Assembly: GCA_016200005.1 (NCBI GenBank)
Contig: JACQFP010000017.1
Coordinates: 1-63,941 of the forward strand
Source: Verrucomicrobiota bacterium
Lineage (GTDB): Bacteria > Verrucomicrobiota > Verrucomicrobiia > Limisphaerales > PALSA-1396
Length of the DNA stretch: 63,941 nt
Direction of reading: 5' to 3'
The notes below the pieces were generated by a model. It saw only the letters and a program-made list of their open reading frames with translations. It had not been told where the DNA came from and did not search any database. The position numbers were made by a program, and so were the translations under genes. Of this stretch, positions 46,317 through 54,746 are shown piece after piece. The first letter of the stretch is position 1, and the number at the start of each line of letters is the position of its first letter.

Positions 46317-47558
46317 TTATTCGAGCAACAAGAGAATGCACATACCCACAATTGTCGTCAGAATGGTGACCGGAATACCGTACCGGGCGTAGTCCCAAAA
46401 GCCGAATTGCACGTGCTTGCGTGCCGATTCGATAACGATGATGTTGGCGACAGAGCCAAGGATCGTGAGGTTGCCTGCGAACGTCGTAGCCAGAGCCATG
46501 ACTTTCCACATCAATTCAGGATGGGTGAAATTGTTCATCCATTTCGCTGCCAAAAGGACGAATGGAACGTTCGAAAAAACGTTCGAGCCAAGTGCCGAAA
46601 ACCACGCGAAGTTCCAACTCTGACTTGCCGCAGAAGATCCAAAGACGCCGTGAATGTGCTGATAAATTTGGTCGGGCAGCCCTGTACTGTCCAGTGATTC
46701 CACCACGACGAATAACCCGGCGAAGAAAACCAATAAATGCCAGTCCACGAGCTTCAGTACTTCGTGGGTGTCGCGTCGGCCCAACACCATCAACACTGCT
46801 CCCCCAGCCAGCGCGGTCCACGACAGATTGAGACCTGCAATGAAACTCGCGAACACGAGCACGAGGACAGTGCATGTCAACAGCAGGAGTGAGCGATCCA
46901 CTTTGGCTGGTTCAGCCTCCGGGCGGTGAAGCATAGCGCGGCCCAGGATTTTGCGAAAACCGATCCGCAGAATGACGTACTCGACCAACAGCCCGACGAC
47001 AGCGGTCGGCAAAAGCGATACGGAGAACCGTAGAAAAGGGATGTCGGAGAGATGGCCAATGATCATATTCTGGGGATTTCCAACAAGCGTCGCCACGCTG
47101 CCGATATTGACACTCTTTGCCAGAGCCAACAAATAAGGCGGCAGGGGCAGGTTGCCACGACCGATGACTGTCACAACGAGCGGTGTGAGCATGAGGCAAA
47201 CAGCGTCATTGACAAGCAACGCCGATAGAATTCCTGAAGCCAAGAGCAGATATAACAGCAGGGATTGCGGTGTCTTGGCGTGATGCAAAATCCAGTGCGC
47301 GGCCCAATCGAAGAATCCCGCCAGAAACAAATACGCGGAGATAAGCATCATTCCTAGCAGCAACACCAGCGTATCATAGTCCACATAGCGATAAGCCTGC
47401 TGAGGAGTTACGACTCCGCAAGCAACCATCAGCACCGTGCCCAACAGGGCTGCCGCCGGCCGGTTCAGCGGTAATATCTTCAGACTCCGCCCGCTGATGA
47501 GCAGATACGTGATGCAAAAGATGATGATGGCCAGGACTTCTTTCTCGGCTGCTTTCAC
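46317..47558 (-). CDS. Ion-transporter-superfamily permease (ArsB/NhaD/CitMHS type)
   Basis: 413 aa with 10-12 hydrophobic segments. Typical motifs of the IT superfamily are present: [98 protein letters not shown] and [19 protein letters not shown]. The two NxxN hairpins (GNPQN, GSVAN) are the substrate and ion-binding signatures. The substrate may be Na+/H+ exchange, arsenite or a dicarboxylate. The adjacent upstream NhaR-type regulator (73 bp gap, same strand) favours Na+/H+ antiport. Confidence 0.85.
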   Translation of the reverse strand: MKAAEKEVLAIIIFCITYLLISGRSLKILPLNRPAAALLGTVLMVACGVVTPQQAYRYVDYDTLVLLLGMMLISAYLFLAGFFDWAAHWILHHAKTPQSLLLYLLLASGILSALLVNDAVCLMLTPLVVTVIGRGNLPLPPYLLALAKSVNIGSVATLVGNPQNMIIGHLSDIPFLRFSVSLLPTAVVGLLVEYVILRIGFRKILGRAMLHRPEAEPAKVDRSLLLLTCTVLVLVFASFIAGLNLSWTALAGGAVLMVLGRRDTHEVLKLVDWHLLVFFAGLFVVVESLDSTGLPDQIYQHIHGVFGSSAASQSWNFAWFSALGSNVFSNVPFVLLAAKWMNNFTHPELMWKVMALATTFAGNLTILGSVANIIVIESARKHVQFGFWDYARYGIPVTILTTIVGMCILLLLE

Positions 47559-47631
47559 AAATGTTTAACCGGTTTCTCCGTTGCCCGGCGGTCGTGCCGG
47601 TTTCTCGCGATTCCACCAATGAGCCAATCTG

Positions 47632-48534
47632 TCAGCCTGACAGCGGCATTTTCGCTCGTGATGTAATTGCCAACACTGCCGGATGCGTGAGCTTGCGCTC
47701 CGGCGTGATCGCATAGAATTGTTGCTTGCATTCATCCGTTCGCCCGATGGTGCGAAAACCGAAGCGTGCGACGATTTCCTTCACGACAATCGTCGGTACT
47801 GTCATGAACCCCAAGCCGTGTAGTGCGAGCACATTCACCAAGGCTGGGTCGTAGAATTCTCCGACCAGACGCGGGCGAACGCCCACGCCATGAAACCACT
47901 TTTCCAGCGAACGCCGCAATCCTGTGTTCGACATCGGCAATAGTGCGGGCGCTCCATTCAACGACTTCGGAAAACCGCGCCGGAGTTTCGCGGCCAGTTG
48001 TGGCACTGCGCAGAAGGTCACGCCGGATTCGCCCAGAAAATGGTTGAAGACATTCGTGGTGACTCCGCTGGAGGCTGGTTCGTCCGCCAGCACAAGGTCG
48101 AGCCGATATGAAGCCAATTCCACGAGCATGTCGGACACGCTGGTTTCCCAGCAGGAGACCTGCACCGGCTGCGGAAGGCGAAAAACAGGCTCGATGATGT
48201 GGTAAGCAACCAGTTTCGGCAGCGCATCGGCGACTCCGAGATTCACCCGCAACGGGCGCGATGTGGGCCGCTGTTTAACCGCGCTCAACAAGTCCTGTCC
48301 GAGTGAAAAAATTTCCTCCGCATAGCTCAATACCTGTTGGCCTGCATCCGTGAGGGCAAGATTGCGACCGGCCCGTCGAAACAATTTTCCACCGAGCATC
48401 CCTTCGAGTGCCTGAATCTGCGCGCTGATGGTGGGTTGCGAGACGTGGAGCTTGGCTGCGGCCTTGGTCAGGCCTCCTTCTTTCGCGACGGTCCAGAAGT
48501 AACGCAAGTGGTGATAATTCAGAAATTCCACCAT
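47632..48534 (-). CDS. nhaR: LysR-family regulator, NhaR type
   Basis: 300 aa, the standard LysR length. The N-terminal helix-turn-helix is LNYHHLRYFWTVAKEGGLTK with AAAKLHVSQPTISAQIQALE and FRRAGRNLALTDAGQQVL. The effector domain has VNLGVADALPKLVAYHIIEP, PVQVSCWETSVSDMLVELAS and LDLVLADEPA, and GLGFMTVPTIVVKEIV near the end, all close to NhaR, the Na+-responsive activator of Na+/H+ antiporter genes. It is directly upstream of, and co-directional with, the ion-transporter-superfamily permease, supporting a regulator-transporter pair. Confidence 0.88.
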   Translation of the reverse strand: MVEFLNYHHLRYFWTVAKEGGLTKAAAKLHVSQPTISAQIQALEGMLGGKLFRRAGRNLALTDAGQQVLSYAEEIFSLGQDLLSAVKQRPTSRPLRVNLGVADALPKLVAYHIIEPVFRLPQPVQVSCWETSVSDMLVELASYRLDLVLADEPASSGVTTNVFNHFLGESGVTFCAVPQLAAKLRRGFPKSLNGAPALLPMSNTGLRRSLEKWFHGVGVRPRLVGEFYDPALVNVLALHGLGFMTVPTIVVKEIVARFGFRTIGRTDECKQQFYAITPERKLTHPAVLAITSRAKMPLSG

Positions 48535-48665
48535 TCACGTTCTTTCACTTAAACCTAAAAGTCCAATCGAGAAATCGTATTGGTCTAAGCCTCGTTCGAG
48601 CGAGAAGTTTGGAGCGATGGAAAACGTGTCCCCGGAAACAGGGGACTAACGAAGCGAACGAAACT

Positions 48666-48884
48666 ATGAAACACATCAAGCGCATTGTGGTAATCGTCGT
48701 GGGCGGGACAGTGCTGGCTATCGGCGTCGCGTTCATCGTGTTGCCCGGCCCGGCGTTCATCGTGATTCCGTTCGGGTTGGCGATTCTTGCGGTTGAATTT
48801 GCATGGGCGCGGCGATGGCTGCACAAAGCCCGCGAACTGCTCCAAAGAAGGGGCGGAGCCGTTGAGCAAAAGGAGGTCGCATGA
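48666..48884 (+). CDS. Small PGPGW-type membrane protein
   Basis: 72 aa from the ATG at 48666. Two hydrophobic stretches (IVVIVVGGTVLAIGVAFIVL and FIVIPFGLAILAVEFAWA) surround LPGPAF, a variant of the LPGPGW motif that names this family of small predicted membrane proteins. The basic tail is WARRWLHKARELLQRRG. Function unknown. Its stop overlaps the next start: the strong Shine-Dalgarno AGGAGGT (48871-48877) lies inside its last codons and serves the HPF-like gene. Confidence 0.8.
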   Translation: MKHIKRIVVIVVGGTVLAIGVAFIVLPGPAFIVIPFGLAILAVEFAWARRWLHKARELLQRRGGAVEQKEVA

Positions 48885-49261
48885 TGACGTCGAACTCCAT
48901 GAAAATTCAGTTCCACATTCGCGGTCTCAATATCAACGCCGGTTCACGCCGTTGGCTGGAGCAATCCCTCGGACGATTGCAGAGCCTCATTTCGATCACG
49001 GCCGCTGCGGTGGTGCTGGAACATCGGCGGGACGAAGCCCCGCCTTTCCGCTCGTTCGTTTCGTTGGCCGTGCCCGGACCGGACATCCACGCCGAAGCCC
49101 ACGACCACACGGCGGAAGCGGCCTGGCTCAAAGTCACCGCAGACCTGCGCCAGCAAATTGTGGAGCGCAAAGGCAGTCAACAACTCCGGCGCAAGGGCCG
49201 TCGCCAGCATCCGTTAACGGCCAGTCCCTGGTGCGGTGCGCCGGTCGCTGGCCGGGCTTGA
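48884..49261 (+). CDS. HPF/RaiA-like ribosome-associated protein
   Basis: 125 aa from the ATG at 48884, 6 bp after AGGAGGT; the ATG at 48881 would be too close. The N-terminal 95 residues have the S30AE pattern: MKIQFHIRGLNINAGSRRWLEQ, LQSLISITAAAVVLEHRRD, FRSFVSLAVPGPDIHAEAHD and AEAAWLKVTADLRQQIVERK. Such proteins bind the 30S subunit and silence ribosomes under stress. The last 25 residues (HPLTASPWCGAPVAGRA) look unlike the family and may be a read-on tail. Its start is coupled to the PGPGW gene by overlap. Confidence 0.78.
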   Translation: MTSNSMKIQFHIRGLNINAGSRRWLEQSLGRLQSLISITAAAVVLEHRRDEAPPFRSFVSLAVPGPDIHAEAHDHTAEAAWLKVTADLRQQIVERKGSQQLRRKGRRQHPLTASPWCGAPVAGRA

Positions 49262-49311
49262 GGCCCGGTTAATCGTCGCGGCAAGAACAAACAAACGAGA
49301 AAGGTCAAAAC

Positions 49312-49635
49312 ATGAAGAACGGAACGAAAAAGAACGGAACGAACGGCAGAACCGATGACAAGCCCGGACCGAAGCGGATTCATTTTGAATTCACTTCGCC
49401 GACCGCCGAATCAGTTGCCATCGCCGGCACGTTTAATGAGTGGAAGCCGAGCGCAACTCCGATGATCGCTCTGGGCGAAGGCCGCTGGGCGAAGGACTTG
49501 GCCTTACCGCCCGGCGACTACGAGTATTGCCTGGTGGTGGACGGCCAATGGACGCCCGATCCGCAAGTTACGGAGACCGTGCCCAATCCATTCGGCGGCG
49601 TGAACTCGGTTCGCAAGGTGGGCAACGGCGTCTGA
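49312..49635 (+). CDS. CBM48/AMPK-type glycogen-binding domain protein
   Basis: 107 aa, essentially one carbohydrate-binding module 48. A basic leader (KNGTKKNGTNGRTDDKPGPK) is followed by IHFEFTSPTAESVAIAGTFN-EW, RWAKDLALPPGDYEYCLVVDG-QW and TPDPQVTETVPNPFGGVNSV, the signature of the AMPK-beta/isoamylase N-terminal domain. Stand-alone versions are common in bacteria and probably bind glycogen or another alpha-glucan; no enzyme is attached. It sits in a plus-strand series with the PGPGW, HPF-like and CNNM genes. Confidence 0.88.
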   Translation: MKNGTKKNGTNGRTDDKPGPKRIHFEFTSPTAESVAIAGTFNEWKPSATPMIALGEGRWAKDLALPPGDYEYCLVVDGQWTPDPQVTETVPNPFGGVNSVRKVGNGV

Positions 49636-49731
49636 TTGCCGCAGACCACGCAGATTACCTGGGAAGGTTTGCGAGCTTCGCGTCGCCAGCGGTAGTTAGA
49701 TTCGTCTGCGGCTGGACGGCAAAGGTCACAC

Positions 49732-51159
49732 ATGAACACCAACGAAATTCCGATGACGATCTTGCAACTGGCCGCCGTGCCGTTGTTGGTGCTGCTCAAT
49801 GGCTTTTTCGTCGCGGCGGAGTTCGCCTTGGTCAAAATCCGCGATACCCAACTCGAAACCCTCGTGTCAAAAGGACATCGTCGGGCGAAGGTGGCGCGGC
49901 GCATTGTGCGAAATCTCGACGCGGCCCTCAGCTCCACTCAACTTGGCATCACGCTCGCCAGCCTGGGCCTCGGCTGGGTGGGCAAACCGGTGTTCGCGTC
50001 CCTGTTAGCGCCGGTGTTGAAATACTTCAACGTTGATCCGGCGCAAGCGGACTGGCTTGCCTTCGCGGTCGGCTTCACAATTATCACCTTCCTGCACATT
50101 GTCGTGGGGGAACTCGCGCCCAAATAGTTGGCCATTCAAAAGCCACTAGCGACCTCCCTGTGGGTCGCGACACCGCTGCAATGGTTTTACAAACTCTTTT
50201 ATCCCGTCATCTGGCTTCTCAACCACGCTGCGTTCTGGCTGCTGCGCCGCTGCGGGCTTCAACCAGTCAGCGAAACTGAGTTGGTCCACTCCGAGGAGGA
50301 AATCCGCCTGATCATCGGCCAATCGCGACGCCACACCAACGGCCCGACACTGGGACAGGACATCGCGCTGAATGCCTTCGGGCTGCGGCTGCGGCACGCG
50401 CGGGAAGTGATGCGTCCACGCCACGAAATTGTCGGGTTGGATACAGAAGCCACCGTGGCCGAGTGTTTGGCCTTGGCTCAGCAAACACGTTATTCGCGCT
50501 TTCCGCTGTGTGAAGGCGGCGATTTGGACAAGACGCTCGGCGTAATCAACTCCAAGGACATCGTCGCCTTGCGGCACGAGGCCAAATCTGGCCGTGACCT
50601 GGTCAAGGTTGCCCGCAAGATCATCTTCGTCCCGGAAACTGCCCGATTGGAAAAACTGTTGAGCCTCTTTCTTCAACGCAAACAGCACTTCGCGATCGTC
50701 GTGGACGAATACGGCGGCACACTTGGGCTGGTGACTCTGGAAAACGTTCTGGAGGAACTGGTCGGACCGATTGAAGATGAATTCGATCAGGAAGAACCGC
50801 TCATCCGACGAATGGGCGAGGACACTTGGGAACTGAACGGATCGTTGCCCACGCACAAATTGGGTGAGTTGATCGGCACACAATTGGACGCCACCGGCGA
50901 CGTAAGCACTGTGTCAGGATTGATGACGCGGCACTTGGGCCGATTTTCACGAGTCGGCGACTCCGTGACGTTTGGCACATGGGAATTGCGGGTCGAAGAA
51001 ATGACCGGGACTCGGGTAGTGCGATTCAACCTAACCCGGCGGGCCGAGACTGATGAACCCACTCTCTCCGAAACCGTCACGCTCGTCGCCGAGCCGACCG
51101 ATCTAGGCCCAACGAAGCCTGGCGCTGGGCAACGCCAATTGCTTTCGACCCGAAAGTGA
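49732..51159 (+). CDS. CNNM/HlyC-CorC family membrane protein with in-frame TAG
   Basis: A single frame of 476 codons is interrupted by one TAG at 50125-50127. The first part has the DUF21 transmembrane domain (LLVLLNGFFVAAEFALVKIR, STQLGITLASLGLGWVGKP, FTIITFLHIVVGELAPK). After the stop it continues in frame with LAIQKPLATSLWVATPL, the CBS pair (REVMRPRHEIVGLDTEATVA, FAIVVDEYGGTLGLVTLENV) and the CorC/HlyC C-terminal domain (EDTWELNGSLPTHKLGEL). Family members read GELAPKS at the stop, so TCG (Ser) to TAG is the likely change. These proteins are linked to Mg2+/Co2+ transport. As it stands the gene is broken; restart at 50128 would lack the membrane anchor. Confidence 0.85.
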
Positions 51160-51336
51160 ATTTGTGGGGCATCCGCCTCGCAGGACGCGCCGGTCTGCGA
51201 TTGGCCATCGGGCCGCACACTAAATATGGATTGGAAGCGGCGGTTCTGAATCTTTCGCGAGCGCGGGCTTGACCAACTTCTCACTTCCTTCATATCGTCA
51301 GCGCGTCAGTATCGGAAACCGATAACATGCGAAGAC

Positions 51337-51636
51337 ATGATTGACCGCGATTTCATGCGGGGTTTTGCGAAGCTCTACACGCTCTGGCGGGCATCCAAGG
51401 GCGAGGTTTACGGCCTGGAAATCATGCAGGAGATGCGCGGCCTCGGTTTCAATCTGAGTCCCGGAACGCTTTATCCCACCTTGCGTGCGTTGCTGGAAGA
51501 AAAAGATGTGAAGGTGACGAATCGCATTGTGAACGGAAAGGTCCGCAAATGTTACCGCGCCACGGCGAAGGGCCGGAAGGAAGTCGAGGAAGTCATCGAA
51601 CGGTTGTCGTTTCTAATGCGGAAAGTGTTTCGCTGA
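51337..51636 (+). CDS. PadR-family transcriptional regulator
   Basis: 99 aa. Winged-helix core: LYTLWRASKGEVYGLEIMQE with MRGLGFNLSPGTLYPTLRAL and VNGKVRKCYRATAKGRKEVE, which are the PadR helix-turn-helix and wing. The C-terminal dimerisation helix is short, as in PadR subfamily 2. It is followed after 3 bp by the TolC-like gene, so it is probably the repressor of the metal or drug efflux operon that follows. Confidence 0.88.
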   Translation: MIDRDFMRGFAKLYTLWRASKGEVYGLEIMQEMRGLGFNLSPGTLYPTLRALLEEKDVKVTNRIVNGKVRKCYRATAKGRKEVEEVIERLSFLMRKVFR

Positions 51637-51639
51637 ACT

Positions 51640-53076
51640 ATGGGCAGACTCGCAAATCGAACCAGTATTGCCACACTGACGCTCCTGTTGGCGTTGGCGT
51701 CTGGCTGTGTTCACTACAAGCCGAAGCCGCTCGCGCCGACTCAGTTCATCAGTAATCTCGAATCACGCACGCTCACCGATGGAGGCTTGCGAGCGTTCAT
51801 CGAGACGAATGCACCGGAGGCCGCGAAGGATTGGCCGCGCCGGTCGTGGGATTTGTCCACGCTCACGCTGGTTGCGTTTTACTTTCATCCAAGCCTCGAC
51901 GTGGCGCGGGCAAACGTCGGCGTGGCGGAGGCGGGCGTCATCACGGCGGGTGGGCGGCCCAATCCGGCCTTGTCATGGTCGCCGCAATACAGCGCCAATT
52001 CTCCCGGCGGTGTCTCGCCGTGGACGCTTGGATTCAATCTCGACATCCCGATTGAGACGGCAGGCAAACGCGGGTATCGCATCGCGCACGCGAAACAACT
52101 CACCGAAGCGGCGCGGCTGAAAATCGCCGAGACGGGTTGGAAGGTGCGGAGCGCCGTTCGCGCGGCGCTCTTGGAACACTTGCTGACGCGACGTGACATC
52201 GAATTGCTGCACACCGAAATCACCGCCCGCTCGAACGTGGTTCAATTGATGGAGCGGCGGTTTGCCGTCGGCGAAGTGTCGCGCACGGAAGTGGACGCGG
52301 CGCGGACGCAACTGGTGCAAACGCGCGTGGCCCTGCGGGCGGCGGAGGGGCGCGTGCAGGAAAGCCGCGTCGCTATTGCCACGGCGCTCGGCGTCACGCC
52401 ATCCGCTGTTGAGAGCGCGAGCTTCGACTGGCCCGACTTGGAGAAGTTGCCAGGTGAGCAATCTCTCTCTGTCGAAACCGTTCAGACGGCTGGGCTGCTC
52501 AATCGCCTTGACGTGCGCGGCGCTCTCGCGGACTACGCGGCAACCGAGCGGGCGTTGCAACTCGAAATCGCCAGGCAATATCCCGACGTGCATTTGCAGC
52601 CCGGTTACACATTTGACCGGGGCGAGAATAGATTCGCGTTCGGCCTGTCGGTCGAGTTGCCGGTGCTCAACCAGAACCAAGGCCCGATTGCCGAAGCGAC
52701 GGCGCGCCGCGAGAAAGCCGCCGCCGATTTTCTCGCCTTGCAGGCGCAAATCATCGGTGAGCTTCACAAGGCCCGCGCTCAATTCCAGGCGGCGCTGGCC
52801 GAGTTGAAGGAAGTCGAAACTTCTTTGACCGAACTTCAAGACCGCACGGAGAAGCTCACGCGACGCGCCGTGGAACTTGGCGAAGCCGACCGGCTGGCGC
52901 TGGCGAGTGTGCAACTGCAACGACTCCTCGTGGCGCGGGCGCGGCTCAATGCGCTGCGCCGGGCGCAGACGGCGCTCGGTGCGCTTGAAGACGCAGTGCA
53001 ACGTCCACTCGCGCCAGCGACCGCACTGCCCGCAGTTCCACTCATGCAGCATCGCGAAGCTAAGGAATCGAAATGA
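51640..53076 (+). CDS. TolC/CzcC-like outer membrane efflux lipoprotein
   Basis: 478 aa. Lipobox LLLALASGC (Cys near residue 23). Two related halves of long helices are visible, the TolC repeat: SLDVARANVGVAEAGVITAG with PNPALSWSPQYS and GFNLDIPIETAGKRGYRIAH, then LDVRGALADYAATERALQLE with YPDVHLQPGYTFDRGENRF and VELPVLNQNQGPIAEATARR. This is the outer-membrane duct of a tripartite exporter; CzcC is the closest type. Its stop overlaps the start of the membrane fusion protein by ATGA (53073-53076). Confidence 0.9.
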   Translation: MGRLANRTSIATLTLLLALASGCVHYKPKPLAPTQFISNLESRTLTDGGLRAFIETNAPEAAKDWPRRSWDLSTLTLVAFYFHPSLDVARANVGVAEAGVITAGGRPNPALSWSPQYSANSPGGVSPWTLGFNLDIPIETAGKRGYRIAHAKQLTEAARLKIAETGWKVRSAVRAALLEHLLTRRDIELLHTEITARSNVVQLMERRFAVGEVSRTEVDAARTQLVQTRVALRAAEGRVQESRVAIATALGVTPSAVESASFDWPDLEKLPGEQSLSVETVQTAGLLNRLDVRGALADYAATERALQLEIARQYPDVHLQPGYTFDRGENRFAFGLSVELPVLNQNQGPIAEATARREKAAADFLALQAQIIGELHKARAQFQAALAELKEVETSLTELQDRTEKLTRRAVELGEADRLALASVQLQRLLVARARLNALRRAQTALGALEDAVQRPLAPATALPAVPLMQHREAKESK

Positions 53077-54107
53077 AGAAACCTATCAAGTGGCTCATCG
53101 GGATCGTAGCCGTGGTTGGCATCGTTGGCGGCCTGACCTTCGCCTTCGTCGAAGGTCGTAAAGAAATGGCGCGCGAGCGTGAGCGAGAAAAACCAGTAAA
53201 GACTCCACCGCGCACCAGCCGGACGCCCGGCGGCGAAGCCGTCATCAAGCTCGATGCCGAAACCCGCCAGCGCGTCACGATTGCCGTTGCGCCGCTGGCG
53301 GCGGCCACGCACGCGCCGGAAGTAAAGGCGTTCGGCAGTGTGCTTGATCCCGCGCCCCTGCTGGCGCTGCACGGCGAACTCGTCGCCGCCGAAGTCGCGC
53401 TGACCAATTCCACCGCGCAATACCAGCGCACCAAGGCGCTGTTCGAGGACGACCAGAACGCCTCGCGTCGCGCGCTTGATGCCGCGGAGGCGCAGCAACG
53501 CACCGATTCCGCCCGGCTGCTCAACGCCCAGCAACGCTGGACGCTCGCCACGGGAGACGCCGCCGCGAAGATGAATTCAGCCGAACGCGACCAGTTCGTG
53601 ACGAAACTCGTGAACCGCGAACTCGCGCTCATTCGTGTCGAAGTTCCTCCCGGCGACAAGTTGGTTTCGCCAACCGGCGGTCGCGTCACGTTGCAGGGCG
53701 ATGAAGACCAGTCCATCACCGTTCGCTCGGTTTACTCCGCTCCCACCGTGGACGAGAAGACGCGCGGTCAAGCTTCCCTGCTCGTCGTGGAACAGCCCGG
53801 CCCGCGTCTGCGTCCCGGCGCAGTGGCGACCGCGTTCTTCAAGTTGCCCGGCGACGAGGCGAGCGGCGTGATGTTGCCTTCGCGCGCGGTGGTCCGCGCG
53901 GCGGGACTGGCGTGGGCTTACGTGCAAACGGCAGAGAATGAATTCACGCGCCGCGAAGTTTCCACCAGCGCGCCGATGCCGGACGGCTGGTTCGTGACCA
54001 AGAACTTCAAACCCGGCGAGCAAGTCGTCGTGACCGGCGCGCAGACGTTGCTTTCCGAAGAATTCAAATCGCAAATCAGCGTGGGCGACGAAGCGGAGAA
54101 ACAGTAA
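53073..54107 (+). CDS. CzcB/HlyD-type membrane fusion protein
   Basis: 344 aa. One N-terminal membrane helix (WLIGIVAVVGIVGGLTFAFV) and a basic linker precede the adaptor domains: KLDAETRQRVTIAVAPLAA, a helical hairpin (LVAAEVALTNSTAQYQRTKA to LLNAQQRWTLATGD), LVSPTGGRVTLQGDEDQSIT and the C-terminal barrel (AVVRAAGLAWAYVQTAENEF, FKPGEQVVVTGAQTLLSEEF). The lipoyl half-motifs are weaker than usual. It links the RND pump to the outer membrane channel. Stop and start overlap with the next gene in TAATG. Confidence 0.88.
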   Translation: MKKPIKWLIGIVAVVGIVGGLTFAFVEGRKEMAREREREKPVKTPPRTSRTPGGEAVIKLDAETRQRVTIAVAPLAAATHAPEVKAFGSVLDPAPLLALHGELVAAEVALTNSTAQYQRTKALFEDDQNASRRALDAAEAQQRTDSARLLNAQQRWTLATGDAAAKMNSAERDQFVTKLVNRELALIRVEVPPGDKLVSPTGGRVTLQGDEDQSITVRSVYSAPTVDEKTRGQASLLVVEQPGPRLRPGAVATAFFKLPGDEASGVMLPSRAVVRAAGLAWAYVQTAENEFTRREVSTSAPMPDGWFVTKNFKPGEQVVVTGAQTLLSEEFKSQISVGDEAEKQ

Positions 54108-54727
54108 TGAAATCGGCAACAAAGACAGGATTGGGTTTTCGCAACCGGGGAGCCATTGGAGTCGCGTTGCTCGGTCCGGCGACCGTCGTTACCGTCATCT
54201 CAACCCCGGTGATTGCTGAGAGCACATGGTTAGACCCTGCCGTGGACCTGTTGGCTTGGGGCGTGTTCATTCTAGGATTGTTTTTCAGGATTTGGGGCAC
54301 GCTGTATGTCGGAGCGCGCAAACTCCACACCTTGGTCAGCGAAGGCCCGTATTCGATTTGCCGGAATCCGTTGTATGTGGGTTCTTTTTTGGTCGCGGTT
54401 TCAGCCGGGCTATTTCTCAAGAGCCTGATATTCGCTGCCGCGTTGGGATTCGCAATGGCCGCCTACGTCTGGGCCACCGTTCCCGCCGAAGAAAGACAAC
54501 TGCGCGAAACGCTTGGGCCAGCCTACGACGAGTATTGCAAAAATGTGCCTCGCTACTGGCCGCGCTTCTCCCTGTTTCATACACCCGAAACTGTTGAGGT
54601 GAAAGTCAAAGGACTGCGTATGGAACTCAAACGGGTTCTGGTCTGGATTTGGCTTCCGTTTCTTGGCGAGCTCATCGCCCATTTGCGCGTCGAGCCGTGG
54701 TGGCCGCATTTGTTTCATCTTCCATAG
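54107..54727 (+). CDS. Isoprenylcysteine/phospholipid methyltransferase-like membrane protein
   Basis: 206 aa, embedded between the fusion-protein and RND-pump genes. Hydrophobic segments and the ICMT/PEMT-like signature are clear: GPYSICRNPLYVGSFLVAVS (the RNPLY motif of the cofactor site), then YVWATVPAEERQLRETLG-PAYDEYCKNVPRYWP with the EE and Y...Y..VPR pattern. Members methylate isoprenyl-cysteine or lipid head groups using S-adenosylmethionine; proteins of this type are often next to heavy-metal efflux genes with unknown roles. It begins at the A of the TAATG overlap. Confidence 0.85.
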   Translation: MKSATKTGLGFRNRGAIGVALLGPATVVTVISTPVIAESTWLDPAVDLLAWGVFILGLFFRIWGTLYVGARKLHTLVSEGPYSICRNPLYVGSFLVAVSAGLFLKSLIFAAALGFAMAAYVWATVPAEERQLRETLGPAYDEYCKNVPRYWPRFSLFHTPETVEVKVKGLRMELKRVLVWIWLPFLGELIAHLRVEPWWPHLFHLP

Positions 54728-54746
54728 CCAATCCCTGGATTCACTC

